Assembly (NCBI GenBank): GCA_050084985.1
Contig: JBITNC010000001.1
Span: 95,232,001 to 95,296,000 of the forward strand
Direction of reading: 5' to 3'
DNA length: 64,000 nucleotides
Source: Nageia nagi
Lineage: Eukaryota; Pinophyta
Under the pieces are notes generated by a model. The model saw only the letters and a program-made list of their open reading frames with translations, had not been told where the DNA came from and did not search any database. The translations under genes were made by a program, and so were the position numbers. This document shows, piece by piece, positions 11,251-24,341 of the stretch (position 1 is the first letter of the stretch; each line of letters starts with the position of its first letter).

Positions 11251-11936
11251 ATATGTGTGGTTGGCTAGTGGGTATGTGGATGAGGATATTTGCATTGAGT
11301 GCTTAGTCCACACTTGATGGATATGTTGGAAGAGTTGTAATTTATTTTCAATAAATATACCTCTTTGAGATGAGAGTTTCATAGTTTACAATGATCATAG
11401 TATGTGAAAAATTATGAATGCATTCAAGGTCTCATAATCCTTTACTAAAATGCTGCATGAGGAACATTATTATGGGATATAATGATCAAAGGCATCAACT
11501 ATATGGATTTCTATAATAAGGATGTAATTCCTTTAACTAGATGCTTTTGTAATAAGTTAAGCTAAGCTAAGTAACCTTTACCAACATTCGTCTAGTATGT
11601 ACTACTAGCCTTATGTATAACAAATGATGGCAAAATACAAATTTTTAAAATATGGCAAATTAGATTCCGAGTCATGGTGAAAATATATTAAAATTGTGTA
11701 CAGTAAGTGGTGAAATAGTTTTTTCTTTTTAAGTTGTAAAGTATTGATGATATTATATTTATATTTAGTTTATTATGGGTTTCTAAATATAACTAAATAC
11801 TAATATTTAATAATATATTCAAACATTGTAAAGTAATTAAAGATGATCATCTCAATAAGTTAGTATGCATATGAGCATCTTCAAAAATACATAGATGATT
11901 ATCTTCATTTTCTAAAGCCAAAATATTTTTAGAGAT
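11251..11936. other. AT-rich sequence with no recognised feature
   Basis: Nothing supportable was seen here. Confidence 0.35.
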
Positions 11937-12290
11937 TTTTAATCAATTTAAATGATATACCATTGGATATATATTGAAAATACCTTTAAAATGAGTGGTC
12001 ACATGACCCCTTTTGAGCAAGTGATGAGTCATCAAAGGCAAAAATTGTAGATGATCATCTATAGTAAAATGTAGATAATCACTCAATGGTATATCATTTA
12101 AATTGATTAGAGACCTATAAAAAAGTTATGGGATATAGAAATTGATAAAAATAAATTAGTCACTTTATAAATCCCATAACATTTTTTATAGGTCTCATAT
12201 TCATGCAAATTATATACCATTGGATAGATTGCAAAAATAATTTTAAAATGAGTGGTCACACGATCCCTTTTGAGCAACTAATGAGTTGTT
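11937..12290. repeat. Cluster of nested inverted and direct repeats
   Basis: A 25-base segment (11941-11965, starting AATCAATTTAAATG) recurs exactly inverted at 12084-12108. Directly next to that, a second segment (12110-12134, starting GAGACCTATAAAAAA) recurs inverted at 12171-12196 with one extra base. A third block (TACCATTGGATA and AAAATGAGTGGTCACA) is directly repeated at about 11957-12025 and 12214-12280. The arrangement looks like a fold-back element or the remains of a small inverted-repeat transposon. No terminal target duplication was found. Confidence 0.65.
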
Positions 12291-12340
12291 AATGGAAAAA
12301 AATATATATGGTTGTATAAAGTAAAATGCAAACTATATAA

Positions 12341-12606
12341 AGTGATAAGCGTATGTAATATTAAGGTGAAAAGCATCTACAATCTTAAGGTAATGAGCAT
12401 ATGCAATCCTTAAATGATGATGGTCTGTAACCCTTAGGTGATGAGCATCTACAATCTCTAGGTAATGATCATCTACAATATTTAGGTGATGAGCATCAAT
12501 AATATTTAGGTGATGATTATTTACAATATTTATATGATGAGTGTTTTTAATATTTTGGTGATGATCATCTACAATCTTTAGGTGATGAGCATCTGCAACT
12601 CCTTAG
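12341..12606. repeat. Minisatellite, 24-bp unit, about 11 copies
   Basis: About eleven tandem units with a core GGTGATGAGCATCTACAAT are each 24 (twice 25) bases long and diverged from one another. The fold-back cluster just upstream contains related GATGATCATCT words, so the array may have grown from that sequence. Confidence 0.85.
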
Positions 12607-15600
12607 AAATGTAAAATGATCATTGAATCAAAGTAGTTTAATTTCTCTAAAAGTTGAGAACTTGAACTTGAAATGTTGGTATATCTGACTAAATCTCCTA
12701 AACTTTATATAAGGTACTATTGTTAATTTCATCAATAAATAGTAAAAAAAAATTCAAGATGATATCTTGCAAAAATATAGGAGGTATAGGTGGCTATTTG
12801 CACTTATCTTTATAAAAAAAATTATAAAATATTAGCGAGATGACCCATAATTTTTTTTATTCATGTAAAATTCAGGCTAAATGGTGCAATATTTTAGGTT
12901 TGTGTATGAAAAATATTTAAATGTTAAAAAACCCTATATTAGCCTATTGGAAAATATTCACCACTATGCATAACATTGTGTACTACTATGAAAGCTAAAA
13001 TGAAATTATGAATACCCTTCAATAGAACTTGAAACTAGTTTTGTATGTTTATGATAACCTTGGTATGCATGTAGACAAATGTATAAGGATGTACATTGTG
13101 TAAATCAATGACCTGTATATCAAGATACATCACTAGATGTAGTCCCATGGAAGTGATGATCATAGGATCTATTCAGAGTGGATATATTGAAGGGACCTAT
13201 TAAGGCAAATGCAATAGTAATACTTAAAGTTGAACTTAGCAACCTTTACCATTAATAATATAGCACTTTCCACCATGGGTGAACTAGATAAGGTTTCCAA
13301 CCATGCATGGGAATGTATGATATAGAGGTAGACTTTGTAAATGTTTCTAGCATTCCTCCAGCCTACACCACTTGAGAACTTTAAGAGAAAAGAGATCCAA
13401 CATTTTCCATTGTTAGAAATGTGAATGGGCTCATAGATTCTCTAATATTCTAGTTCCATGGTTTGCACTAATCATAAGAGATTCATCTCTTTTTGTTTCT
13501 ACACTAGGATATGAGGATGCTAGCATACCATTTTATGCCTTTATAAACTTGGAACATCAATTATGCATATCCCTATTATGTTTTTAGTTTGCATATGTGT
13601 GTAGATCTATTTGTGACTCCAAGAATATGACTACCTACTATAGATGATATTTTATCGGACTATAAAGATTTTAAAAATGTACCCAAACCAACTATATTGA
13701 AATAATACTAGATTATTTTGAGAGTTTAGGAGGTTCAGTTCATGGAAGACTTTACTAGGTATACACTTGAAACTTTGATGATACTTCATCAAGCTATTAT
13801 CCTTGTGAGAGGTTGAGACAAGTTGAAATTATTCATCCATTACCATAACCTCAAGGTATATTTTTTGGTTATCCTAGATTTATTATTAAATGGCTTTAGT
13901 TTGAGAATATTTATCTATTATTATGGATTAGAGATAATTTGTGAGAAAATAACCCATAATGGATTAGGAAGAATGGGTTGACATGTTGGAAAATAATAAT
14001 AGTGTATAATTCCCAATTGGATTGTTTTACATACTAAATACTTTAAAAGTAATTGGAATATTACTTTTATTATTATATTATTTATATGCATCAAGTATTG
14101 ATTCAGTTGAAAGTTTATGGTATAATCAATTATTATGACCAACCTCATGACCTTAGGGTATCCTTGGTTTACTTTTTTAAATCCTTTTTAAGTATTATAA
14201 TATTATTTTATAATCATATAGTATCCATATGTGTAACATATCAAAGGTAATGGGCTTTAGATAACTATTTTTAGATAGTGGGTTTGTTTACCAAGCCCTA
14301 TCATGAAATGTCACTTTATAATATTTGGGTTTTTTATTATAATTCTATATTGAACAATATGAATTAAGAGTTATGGTAATTGTACTAGCTTATTACCTAA
14401 TAAATTTTATTCATAATTAAGTTGAATGGAGGATGCACTATTAAGAGATTATTTCTTATTTCTTTAGATGGGATCAAAGTAATTAACTAAACACTAGAAT
14501 TAGAGATTTTGTAGTAAAAAGGATAAACCATAAATGTTAAGATTGCCATAAAGCCTACCAAGGCTAGATGTTGAGGAATGTGGAATCCTTGACCTAATGT
14601 TAGTTTTGAAAATATGTGCATAGAAAACATGGTAAAACCTAATTGGTAAATCCTTTATGTGTTTGAAGGTACCTTTAAAAGTATATATTATATCTACACA
14701 TATATTATCATATTGATTGTATTAGGACTTTGAAAACCTTGTTGTTTTCATGTTATCATTTATTAATGTTATGGGAACAAGTATTTCAACTTACATATTG
14801 GTATTTCGGTATATAGTTTGTCTTTCCAATTGATGCCATGATTTAAGTTACCTTAAAACTTTTGATACTATGGTATTTTGGGAAATACACTACCTTTGAT
14901 GTTAATACGTATGTAACTTACTAATGGTTATGTTATGAATATATGATGAGAAGTATAATTACTATTGTAATTAGAGGTGTTGGGACCACCCTATTATTAT
15001 TTTAAACCATATTGATATCAAAAATACTATATCTAATGTTTAGATGAACAAAGTTTCAATGATGGTTTATGGGTATGATCATTGATGATTTAGATCAGTA
15101 GGTCAATAAAATAATTTATACCTTAACCTAAGAATCCATTAGGTGATGCTCTCATGTTTTTTATAAATTGGAACTAATGTACTATTGGTTATGTATTCAT
15201 AGTGTATTATGTTAAATTTTTTTATCATATTTTCTTAATATAGTATAAGATAATGGATGTATCTAGTTATGAAATAGCCAAAATTATGTTAGTATCTTGA
15301 TACATATAAAATACCTTTGGTTGATCTTGAGGTTTTTTTATGAATATGGATGACTAGTTAGCTATTGCTACTTACATCTAGAAATACCCTTTTATATTTG
15401 GGTAGTACATGTATGTTAGATCCTTTATGCTTGGTAGTGTACTTGGTAATGGATTTTTGGCATCTTGTATTATTATGCTTCTTGTTTCTTTGTTGTTGAT
15501 AAAAAAAAAAGGTGGAAACTATAATTAAATGTATGTTTTTATATTATACATTATTAAATTTCATAGGAATGCATGTGATGGATGATATCTCACTTTATTT

Positions 15601-16290
15601 CAAACTAGTTATTTAGTTAAATTGAAATAGGTTAACATTGAGGTTTCATGTAGACTTAACCTCAGATGTAACACTATGTTGATCAAAAATATGTTTTAAG
15701 AAGATAAAAGTTTTAATTTATTTATTATGGTGATAATAAAATATTATTAGGTAGCATAGCTACTAAGGGTTTACCTAGTACAAAATTTCCTAGGGTCTTC
15801 CTAAGCTTAGTTCAAACTTATGTTGTTATGTGAATGTGCTATCCAATTTTTACTTGTGTTGTACTACTATAATTACTTCTAAATTTTAATGAATAGTATT
15901 TCTAATTGGAAATGATACACTTGAGAATGTTTGAATATTGGTATTTTAGAATTTATGCTTAGTCATAATCAACATGGATGCATGGATATATCTTATGATT
16001 GTGGAAGATTAAGAAGAATTTACTAAATTATGATTGACTATTGTTGAATGATGTATATAATTCAAGGAAGTTTACAATGATATTATAATATTTATAGAAT
16101 ACTTTGAAAGAGTGTTAGTCATCTTATATGTTGACATAAACCTTTCATGTTAAGAATCATGTTTGATATCATAAAGATGTTAAGGGATATGAATATACTT
16201 TGAGTTTCAAATTGGTTGTTTCATTAAATAATTTATGTGGATTGTAATATTTAATGGTTAGGGAGAAAATAATTATGTTTATAAATTTTT
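12607..16290. other. Long AT-rich stretch with no recognised gene
   Basis: I read both strands and recognise no domain, LTR pair or RNA gene. Homopolymer runs occur near 15500. Scattered short frames (for example 13921-14148 minus and 14053-14250 plus) overlap each other and look like chance. Confidence 0.4.
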
Positions 16291-16299
16291 TTTCCTTAC

Positions 16300-17800
16300 A
16301 CATGCTCTTGATTATATTAAGATGGATTTTAGATTAATAACAAAAGGAGTGTTAGCAAAAGAGAAAGTTTTGATTAAGCTAGGGTCACTCAAGTATACAA
16401 CTACTACATACAATAAAGATAAGAAAATTCCATACACCAAAATGAAAGAGAAAATATGAATATGGCTGAAAAATATGCTCTCACTAGATCTGCTACAACA
16501 AGAAACCATGCATTCACATTTCCTATTCAACCAACTCTTATTTTGTAGGATATTATCAAAAAGGACTTTCTCAGGACAATGGATAAAAAAGTTGGGGATG
16601 ATAGTGTGTCATTTGGTGATTCATATTCTTATTACACTTATAATCAAATAAGATAACATTCTACAAATAAATGCAAGTCTCTTGAGGCTGCCATCTTAGA
16701 TCTCATTACATAAGGGAAATATGAAATCAAAGAATTGTTTTTAGATATAGATCAAGAGATCAATACTATAACAGTGGATGAGGATATTTGTTATACAATT
16801 AGAACAAATTCCATCACAATTCTAGTTACTACTCAACAAGTAAGTCTCCTACCTAATCTTAAAGCTTATAGCATGATGGAATAGTTGAAACTATTCTTGC
16901 TAAAATTAATTTGTATGATATCATTAGTACATACAAAAAATATAGAGAGACCCTATATGAGTTGTTCAAAAAGAAAAAGATTGCCACAAATATTTTTGCT
17001 ATATTGTTTTCTAAAAAATCCACTCCATTAAATACTGTGATGCAATTTCTTTTTCAAAATCTAAAAAACCTATAGAGGAACTCATTTCTAAATATTTAGC
17101 ACTTTATGTCATACCTATGATTCATGAATGTGAAATAAAAAAAGCAATGGTAGACCTTAGATCAGTTATCAATGTTTGTTCCAAAAAATCTTGCAATAAT
17201 TTCAATATAATGATGTCAAAATCACTCCCTTAGAAGAGTCAAATTTCTACATAAGATCCTATGATAGTTCATCCAAAAAATCACTTTGTTTGATCACACT
17301 TTGATAACACTAGCTCATAGGACTATTGAAATAAATTTTCATGTCATGAGTGGGAAACTTTCATATAATTTACTAGTAGGGAGACCTTGGTTACATGATA
17401 TGGATGCAATGCTTTCTACAATACATGGTCATTTTAAATATTAATATGATGGATAGACACATATAGTAATAGGAGATTCAATGCCTTATGCATTATGTAA
17501 TTTGGTAGATCAAACATTAGGGATTGGATATGAGTTATCCTAAATATCAAATAATACTAAAAGAAGTTGAACCAACATTAATAAAGTCAAACAAAGAGGT
17601 TAAAATTGTAGAGATAAGAATAGAAATGTAGAAAATACAAAACTTGGACCTATTAGCTTCTATAAAAGATTTGGGGAATCCTTAAATAGCAAATAATGTA
17701 GAGCATCAACATCATGTAAAGGTGTTATAGAGCATGCATACCATAAAAATGAAGGCCATGCAGGGATTTCTTACTCTGCATCATCTTTATCTCCAAATCA
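16300..17800 (+). pseudogene. Ty3/gypsy fragment: end of gag and protease
   Basis: The plus strand reads, with stops and frameshifts, SATTRNHAFTFPIQPTL and VGDDSVSFGDSYSYYTY at about 16490-16640. The protease follows: AMVDLRSVINVCSK near 17145 (family MVDLGSAIN; the catalytic Asp is kept, Gly is changed), then FHVMSGKLSYNLL, VGRPWLHDMDAM, STIHGHFKY and VIGDSMPYALCN at 17335-17500. This block is typical of the protease end in plant gypsy elements. After KNEGHAGI near 17750 the frame meets a short microsatellite, and minus-strand gypsy sequence begins. The expected reverse transcriptase of this element resumes at 24342, so the two parts probably belong together. Confidence 0.75.
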
Positions 17801-17821
17801 TATCCTTATCCTTATCCTTAT
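17801..17821. repeat. TATCCT microsatellite at a junction
   Basis: TATCCT is repeated just over three times, exactly where plus-strand gypsy protease sequence changes to minus-strand integrase sequence. Confidence 0.7.
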
Positions 17822-17830
17822 TCTATAGGC

Positions 17831-18560
17831 TCACAAAGCAAGGGAGTTTTTCATGTCAATATTTACCATGTTTTGCAATAATTTTGGATAAGATACCCTT
17901 AATGACCTTATTAGAAATTTCAACTTGACCATTACCTTTAGTATAATATAGGGTAGAGAATTTCTTTTCAATATGATATTTAGCACAAAATTCCTTAACT
18001 TCATTACTTTAAAATCTAGGACCATTATCTATAAATAATTTATAAGTCACACCATATCTAGAAATGATAAACTCAATAAGAAATTCAACAATCTTACCTC
18101 CTTTTGTAGACTTCATGGATATAGCCTCCACCCATTTTGTGAAGTATTTTGTAATTGTAATGATAAAATTATGGCCATCTCTTGAAAAAGGTTTAATTTT
18201 TCCAATAAAATCAAGTTCCCAAATAGAAAAAGGTCAAGGAGATACAATAGAATGCAAACCATGAGAAGGCAAAAGTTGACGATTAGCATTCTTTTGATAT
18301 TGTTCATATTTATTAACATGCAATTCACAATATTCAAGCATAGTGGGACAATAATAACCTAGTTTAATGAAATTTTGATACACAAATTTAGCACTAAAGT
18401 TTCCACCACATTCACCATCATAACCTAGTCTATATCTGCTTCATGCCTCATTAAACATCTAAGAAGGCTACCATCAAAAGACCTTGTATAAAACAAATCA
18501 CCAATGATGACATAGTTGGAAGCTAGCTTTTTAAGTCTAATTCTAGCATTATAATCAAAA
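17831..18560 (-). pseudogene. gypsy integrase, truncated
   Basis: On the minus strand an N-terminal region with YCPTMLEYC-like and VNKYEQYQK-like remnants (about 18360-18280) is followed by IVSP, FSIWELDFIGKI and VITKYFTKW (18260-18130). This is the core with its first catalytic Asp region. The second Asp lies in the DNGPRFxS block near 18020, followed by EFCxKYHI and YYPKGNGQVE-like words near 17960-17930. The catalytic Glu region reads QVEISN. Sequence ends near 17830 before the C-terminal domain. The coding frame moves between frames several times. Confidence 0.7.
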
Positions 18561-18576
18561 GATAATTGAAAACATC

Positions 18577-19090
18577 TTAATACCATTCACATACATTGAT
18601 ACAAGTAGCTACATAACAATGATCTTCAACAACATGATCATGAAAAGGCTTACCTATATTTTTAATTTTAATGATAGTTTCTTCATATTTTATGTTAATA
18701 GGAGCAAGGAAAGTGGCACTAGCCATGGAATTAACATAACTATTGTTGTCTCTTGCTATGTTATTAATTTCATACTCATTGAAGTAGATAAGGAGATTCT
18801 CCAGCATTTCTTTGATTAGTTGTAACTTGGGATCTTTGGTATTATAGATGTTGGACACTTGTTTGACAATGAGTTGATAATCACCAAATATTTTGATCCT
18901 TTTCACTTTTATAAGTATTGCAACTTTCAAATCTAAAGTCAAAGCCTCATATTCTACCATATTATTAATATAGTAAAAACTTAAATGATAATATATAGTG
19001 ATAACATCATAATGAGGGTTGATGAGGATAATTCCTACCCCTACTTCATGAATACACTTATAATCATCAAATAATAGGGTCCAATTATTA
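18577..19090 (-). pseudogene. gypsy second (archaeal-like) RNase H domain
   Basis: Minus-strand reading: WTLLFDDYKCIHEVGVGIIL (first Asp block), YEALTLDLKVAI (Glu block), KIFGDYQLIVKQV (second Asp block) and then YEINNIARDNNSYVNSMAS, where the last conserved Asp/His region has become NSMAS. An open piece of 127 codons runs 18960-18577. It lies between reverse transcriptase and integrase, the usual place of the extra RNase H in Tat-type elements. It removes the RNA strand during replication, probably alongside the normal RNase H. Confidence 0.75.
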
Positions 19091-19299
19091 TTTTTAATAA
19101 AACTAATAAAAAATTAGGAGTACTAGAGTTCAAGAATGGAACAGTAGTGTAGGAGTGCAATGGTGGTGCTAGGCTTAGGGTTGTTCTAGTCATCCACTTA
19201 ATCAAGAAACTCTTCCTATGTGCTAGATACTTCATTTCATAAGTTATTTGCAATAAAATTTAATATATATTATCCTTTTATTTATTTCTAATTGATAAA

Positions 19300-20460
19300 T
19301 ATCGAATCAAACTCTTGAAGCAATGTTACCATTTTATTGTTCTTCCAAAAAGGTAGGATTTGGACATGAGATATCTAAGAGGATCAGCCTGAGTTATAAC
19401 ATATGTTGTATTTCCAAGCATGTAATGTCTTAAATTTTTAGTTGATAAGAATATATAAAAATATATCTTTTCGATTAGAGTATATGTTGTCTCATAATAA
19501 AGTAAAGTCTTAATAATATAGTAGATTACATTTTACTTCTTATTATCATCCTTTTGAGCTAACATTTCCCCTAATGCACTTAATGTTGCTAAAATATAAA
19601 GTAACAAAATCTTTTATAAATATAAGGGGATAATATTGAAGCATTATTAAGATACCTTTTTATATTATCCAAAGCTTTTTGACACATTTCATCCTAAATG
19701 AATTTCTCAACTTTCTTTAGCAAATGAGAAAATGGGGAAGTCATATCTGGTAGATGAGTAATGAACCTTTTGATTATTTGAACTTTTTCTTGAATACTTC
19801 TCAATTATTTCAAACTATTAAGAGAATAAAAATCAACAATGATGAAACTTTATTGTGATCCACCTCTATTCCTCTTCTTGAAATAATGAATCCAAGCAAT
19901 TTATTGATGAGACTATCTAGGCACACTTTTGATGTTTCAATTTCAATTTGTATTCTCTAATTATTTGAAAATTATTTCTCAAATATAAAATGTGATCATA
20001 TTTGGTTGTTTAATTTCATGGATATAATCAACATACAACTCACCACTATCATGGAACATACTCACTATGGCTCTTTTATAAGTTGTACCTACATTCTTTA
20101 TACCAAAAGGCATAACTACCCAATAGAATGTGCTCCAAGGAGTGACAAACATTATCTTATATTGGACTTAATTATTGATCCTAATTTATTTTAACCATAA
20201 AATCCATTCATAAAATAGAAAATCTCATGTCCTATTGTTGAATCTATAATTATATAAATGTTAGGCAAAGGAAAGGCATTTTTAGGATATGCCTTGTTGA
20301 TATCTCAAAAATATATATAAGATCTTATTTCATCTTTAGGCTTAGATATAGGTACAATGTTAGAAATTCATAGAGAATAATCAATAAGAACAATAAAATC
20401 AATAATAAATACCTTTTTATTTCCTTTTTAATAGCAAGAGCTACCCTAGGATGCATCTTT
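19300..20460 (-). pseudogene. gypsy reverse transcriptase and RNase H, decayed
   Basis: The minus strand reads NAFPLPNIYIIIDSTIGHE near 20270-20215, MNGFYG, then VVMPFGIKNVGTTYKRA near 20120-20070 and LYVDYIHEIK near 20035-20010. The polymerase active site is therefore YVDY where the family has YVDD, a lost catalytic Asp. The thumb and connection region follow with many stops. RNase H sequence between about 19800 and 19300 is hardly readable. Confidence 0.7.
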
Positions 20461-21839
20461 CGAGGATTTATTGGACTAATTTTATATTTTTATTAATAAC
20501 TAGGCTATAAGTGACAAAATCAAGATCAAGACCATGCATATCATAATAAGATAAAAAAAAATATCAAATAACTATTTGAATATTATATCAGTACATTTTT
20601 CATTATTCCAAGGTTAACCAAGCTCCTATTTTAATCAATAATGGATTTGCTTTGGTATTGATGTTTAGTTCTACTATTTCTTCACTTAGATAAGACATTT
20701 GTTCACTGAGTTGGGGAGGTATAAGAATTTCCCCTAGTATTGCATCTAAACTTAGTTGTAAGAGATGAAAATAATAGAGTGGTAGGACTAGGAACCCAAC
20801 ATTGTTTCCCTATTAAAGAACAAGATGACTAACTAAGAAATATGGACTACCTAGACCTATGATTGATTGATAAAAAATAAATAAAAAATGAATGAAATAC
20901 AAAGAGAAGAGTAAGGATATAACCTATAATATTTGAATCATACATGTAGACCTCCTCACCAAAATAAGCTTGATATCACATGAACCAATCTATGAGCCTC
21001 TTTTCATTGGATTTGGGAAACTCACTCCATCCCATAGCTTTTCATGGATAACATCATCATTCCTAAATATGTATACTTGAATCAAAGCCATAGGAGGTAA
21101 GAATGGATCTACATATAAAGTCTATAACTTATCTATTAGATCATGCATCATGCCACAATGCAACCACTCATAAAAGATATCTCTAGTGCAACCCTAATCA
21201 TTGTTATCAACATATTGAATTACTATAATTAATGAAGATGAGCTAGGTGTAAATTCATCAAATACAACACCAATTGTTGATATTAACTCAAAATAGGATT
21301 TATGATACCCTACTCATTCTTACTTAATCCTTTTTTACCATACTAATATTTATGTATATATTCATTAGCAAAAGCAGAATTGATACTATTGAAATGTGTA
21401 CTTACCTAACTTGGCAATTTTAATGAAATAGAAGTTGTATTTTCATTGTTGGATTCACTTTTCTATTATATTTTTGATATAGAACATTTATTTCTTTAAT
21501 AAGATTTTCATTTTGCTTAAGAATGGAGTGGAGATGCTTAGTTTTGTCCTCCTTCGAGTGGCAGTGCTATATTTCTAAGATAGAGAGAGGTCTTCCAAGT
21601 TCCTTGAAATTATCCTAGATGTTGATCTCCAAGATTCTATATGTTCCAAGTCCTACCTCTTGTAGAGTGATGTTGGTGATAGGTGTTGGTGCATATTCCT
21701 TATTTTTGAGAAAATTATGAGGAATCCAAAATCTCTTAGTTGCTTGACATCCATCTATGGGATTATCTTCTACATGAATAGTAACATGCTTGCCTTTATG
21801 CATAAATTTAATCGATCATGCAATATGGAAGTAATAACC

Positions 21840-22130
21840 CTAATCTTATGTATCAATGGTCTACCAAGAAATAGGTTATATGAAAATTTCATGTGAAAAC
21901 ATAAAGTTTTTGATGAATAATACTACCTACTTCAATAGGTATAGATACATATCCAATGCATTCCTTTTTAGTATTATCAAACCTTTTTATGCTAATAGTG
22001 GTTCTTTTCATTTATATGTAAATTCAAGGAAAATACTTTTGTAATAATTCAATTGAAAATACATTGATATTTGAATTGGTATCAATTAAATCTATTTAAA
22101 CAAGAACACCATCAATGTTAACATAGATAT
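21840..22130 (-). pseudogene. gypsy protease remnant
   Basis: The minus strand gives VLIDTNSNINVFSIELL near 22100-22060, then FDNTKKECIGYVSIPIEVG near 21990-21930, with a frame change between. The D-T/S-G triad has become DTN. A conserved 62-codon piece follows at 21803-21615 and is probably the linker towards reverse transcriptase. Confidence 0.6.
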
Positions 22131-22369
22131 ATAGTCCTAGATTCTTCTCAATAGTGTCTTCACTAGGAAATTCACTCTCTTGAAAGGAAAGCATGTTACA
22201 AACTAAATCAATATTAATATTATCTACTAATTTCACATCAATTTTCTTAAGTGCATCAAATAAAGCATTTCTATGACCAATTGATAATTACAAAAATTTG
22301 AAAATACTTATCTTGGCATGAGTTACCTTTAATTACTCAAGGAGTTATTGCATACTAGAATTGCAAAAG

Positions 22370-22680
22370 ATACCCATTCACTCTACTATAGTTGGATTGA
22401 TGCTCCCTCTAGGTCTTCCTCTCCTAGCGGTGTCACATAGTTCTTGGTTGAAAATGATATTCATTGTGAGGGGTTTGACTTCCTCTAAATCAACTATATG
22501 TGCTTCATATTGTATCTTACCATCATTCAATAGTTTTTGCAATGATTTACTTAGGATCATACATTCATTTGTTCTATGACCTTTAACCTTGTGATATTCA
22601 CAAAATTATGCTTCATTGTACCAACAAAGTTTGTCATCATGAGGACCTAGCTCTTGTTTTGGATCAGGTTTGATTAGTCC
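22370..22680 (-). pseudogene. gypsy gag zinc-knuckle region
   Basis: The minus strand reads FCEYHKVKGHRTNECMIL near 22610-22555, a C-x2-H-x4-H-x4-C knuckle variant common in plant gypsy Gag, then SKSLQKLLNDGKIQ. The 60-codon piece 22560-22378 is open. The knuckle binds element RNA during packaging. Confidence 0.65.
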
Positions 22681-22791
22681 CTTTTGTAAACAAACCTTAA
22701 ACATAATGGTAAGAGCCAAAAGTAACCTATTATTCTTCCTAAAACTTTTCCTTGGTTAACTCTTTTGTTTCTCTTTAGATGAGTAATTATT

Positions 22792-23571
22792 CTATGGCAT
22801 GTACGTCTTTATCTTCCTTTTTTTGATTCTACCTCCCTTAGTTTTCTTATTAGGATTTACATATTTCAAGTCACCCATATAAACTAAGCACTTCTCTTTT
22901 TGGATAATTATATGCATAATTTCTATAAAGGGTAGTGTCATATAATCCAAGGCTCTTAACTTCACTTTAGGATGGATATTATGAAAAAACATGGATGTGA
23001 CATGAGACTTGAATAAGAGTTTAAGAATCATGCTTCGTATCTTTTGGAACCTTTGGAAAAATTTATCAAATCTCTCATTTTGATATTGGATAGCACTAGC
23101 TAAATCTAAAACTATCATTTTTATAGGGAGAATGATATTTAAAATAAGCATAGAATTTTGAGATAAGTTATTTATATAAATTAATATATTTGGTAGGTAA
23201 AGAGAAGTACCAATTGAGTGAATCACCTCTGAATGTAAAAGGGAATCATTTAACCATCAAGTTATCATTTACTCCAAATTTCAATTCACACTTTATTTTG
23301 AAAACCTTGATATGAGCCATAGGATCTCTTTCACCATTATATATATCAAAAATATGTTCCATTTACAAATTGAGTGCCCTAGTATTATGAATCTCATCGC
23401 ACAACATATTTGAATCCCTAGATATGGATGAAACACTCCAATAGATTGATTGTTTCCCCCAATGTTAGAGGCTTCATTTCTCTCTTCATTTATAGATAGC
23501 ATCTTCTTTAGATTAGCTTGAGTGGCCTCATCAAATCTATTGATAATGGAAAGAAACTTAGCAAGTTCCAT
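22792..23571 (-). pseudogene. gypsy gag core
   Basis: Two open pieces, 23571-23293 (92 codons) and 23226-22792 (144 codons), belong together with a frame break between. The first begins MELAKFLSIINRFDEATQ, followed by a linker. The second holds YQNERFDKFFQRFQKI and KVKLRALDYMTLPF, the Gag core pattern (E....F..RF). Basic residues KTKGGRIKKRKIK precede the zinc-knuckle region. The ATG at 23571 is a plausible original start, because the leader-like region to its right is non-coding. Confidence 0.65.
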
Positions 23572-23575
23572 TTCT

Positions 23576-24341
23576 AAAACATTGAAATAAAATATTAGTC
23601 ATATCCAAAACCCTAGGGTTTGGTGCAACTAGTGAAGGATAATATAATGTATTGAAAAGAAGTCAGGTTTACCAATTATAATAACTAAAATAATAATAAT
23701 TAAGGTTATTTACATAATATTAATTTAAATAATTTATCATGAACAAATAAAAATTGATTACATAAAAATGATAATGATCTAATTACTTTGACCTATTAAA
23801 ATTGGATTTACAAAAGATAAAAACATGTACTTTACCTATGATGATGAATGGAGCCAAAATCTAATCAAAAGAGGATGAATGATAAGCTTCTCCAAAATAT
23901 AAAATCATGAATTGAATCTCAACCCAATGTCAATGCTAGAAACCTAATGGTGCCTCCCAGTTACCATTCCATAAATCCTTGCCCTTTCGCTTGATGTCAT
24001 CATCCCACTTCGATGCATAAAATCTAACCTATGAATAGATGAAAGATCATAGGAATGTAGAGCTTAGAGTATATTACCACCTATAAGGGTTTAGGATTAT
24101 ATCATGTTATGTCCTATATGTGATCATGCATAACCCCTTCACCTTTTTAGTTAACATGTCTAGTGCTAAGGCTTCTCCTTAGGCTTATTATGATACTGAT
24201 CAAACCTATTACCAAAAAATAGAAAGGTATATGAGAGTGCATATGGAAAAGAGTATTTATTCAATAAATTAAATAAATTATTTTGAATACCTAAAAGAGA
24301 TTTTAATTAAATTAAAATTCTTTTTAGGTGTTAACCTCTGG
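23576..24341 (-). other. Leader or LTR-like flank of the minus-strand gypsy element
   Basis: Non-coding sequence between the gag start and the point where plus-strand gypsy reverse transcriptase resumes. No LTR partner can be seen at the truncated left end, so the exact element edge is not defined. Confidence 0.4.

Larger units (their letters stand above)
17822..23575 (-). mobile_element. Truncated Ty3/gypsy element in minus orientation
   Basis: From right to left on the minus strand the order is gag, zinc knuckle, protease, reverse transcriptase, RNase H, second RNase H and integrase. This is the standard plant dual-RNase-H (Tat-type) order. Integrase is cut off at the left, so no 3' LTR is present. 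To the right, 23576-24341 may be leader and part of the 5' LTR, but no LTR pair can be shown. It divides a plus-strand gypsy element whose parts lie at 16300-17800 and 24342-25449. Every frame is interrupted. Confidence 0.75.

Noticed and set aside
9258-11255. Target duplication of the second small LTR element
   Set aside because: ATTCT and ATATG differ; the left LTR edge is diverged, so I did not force a match.
12607-16290. Possible gag or zinc-knuckle remains near 13380-13440
   Set aside because: The words VRNVNGLIDSLIF suggested a CCHC box at first, but the spacing of Cys and His does not fit in any frame.
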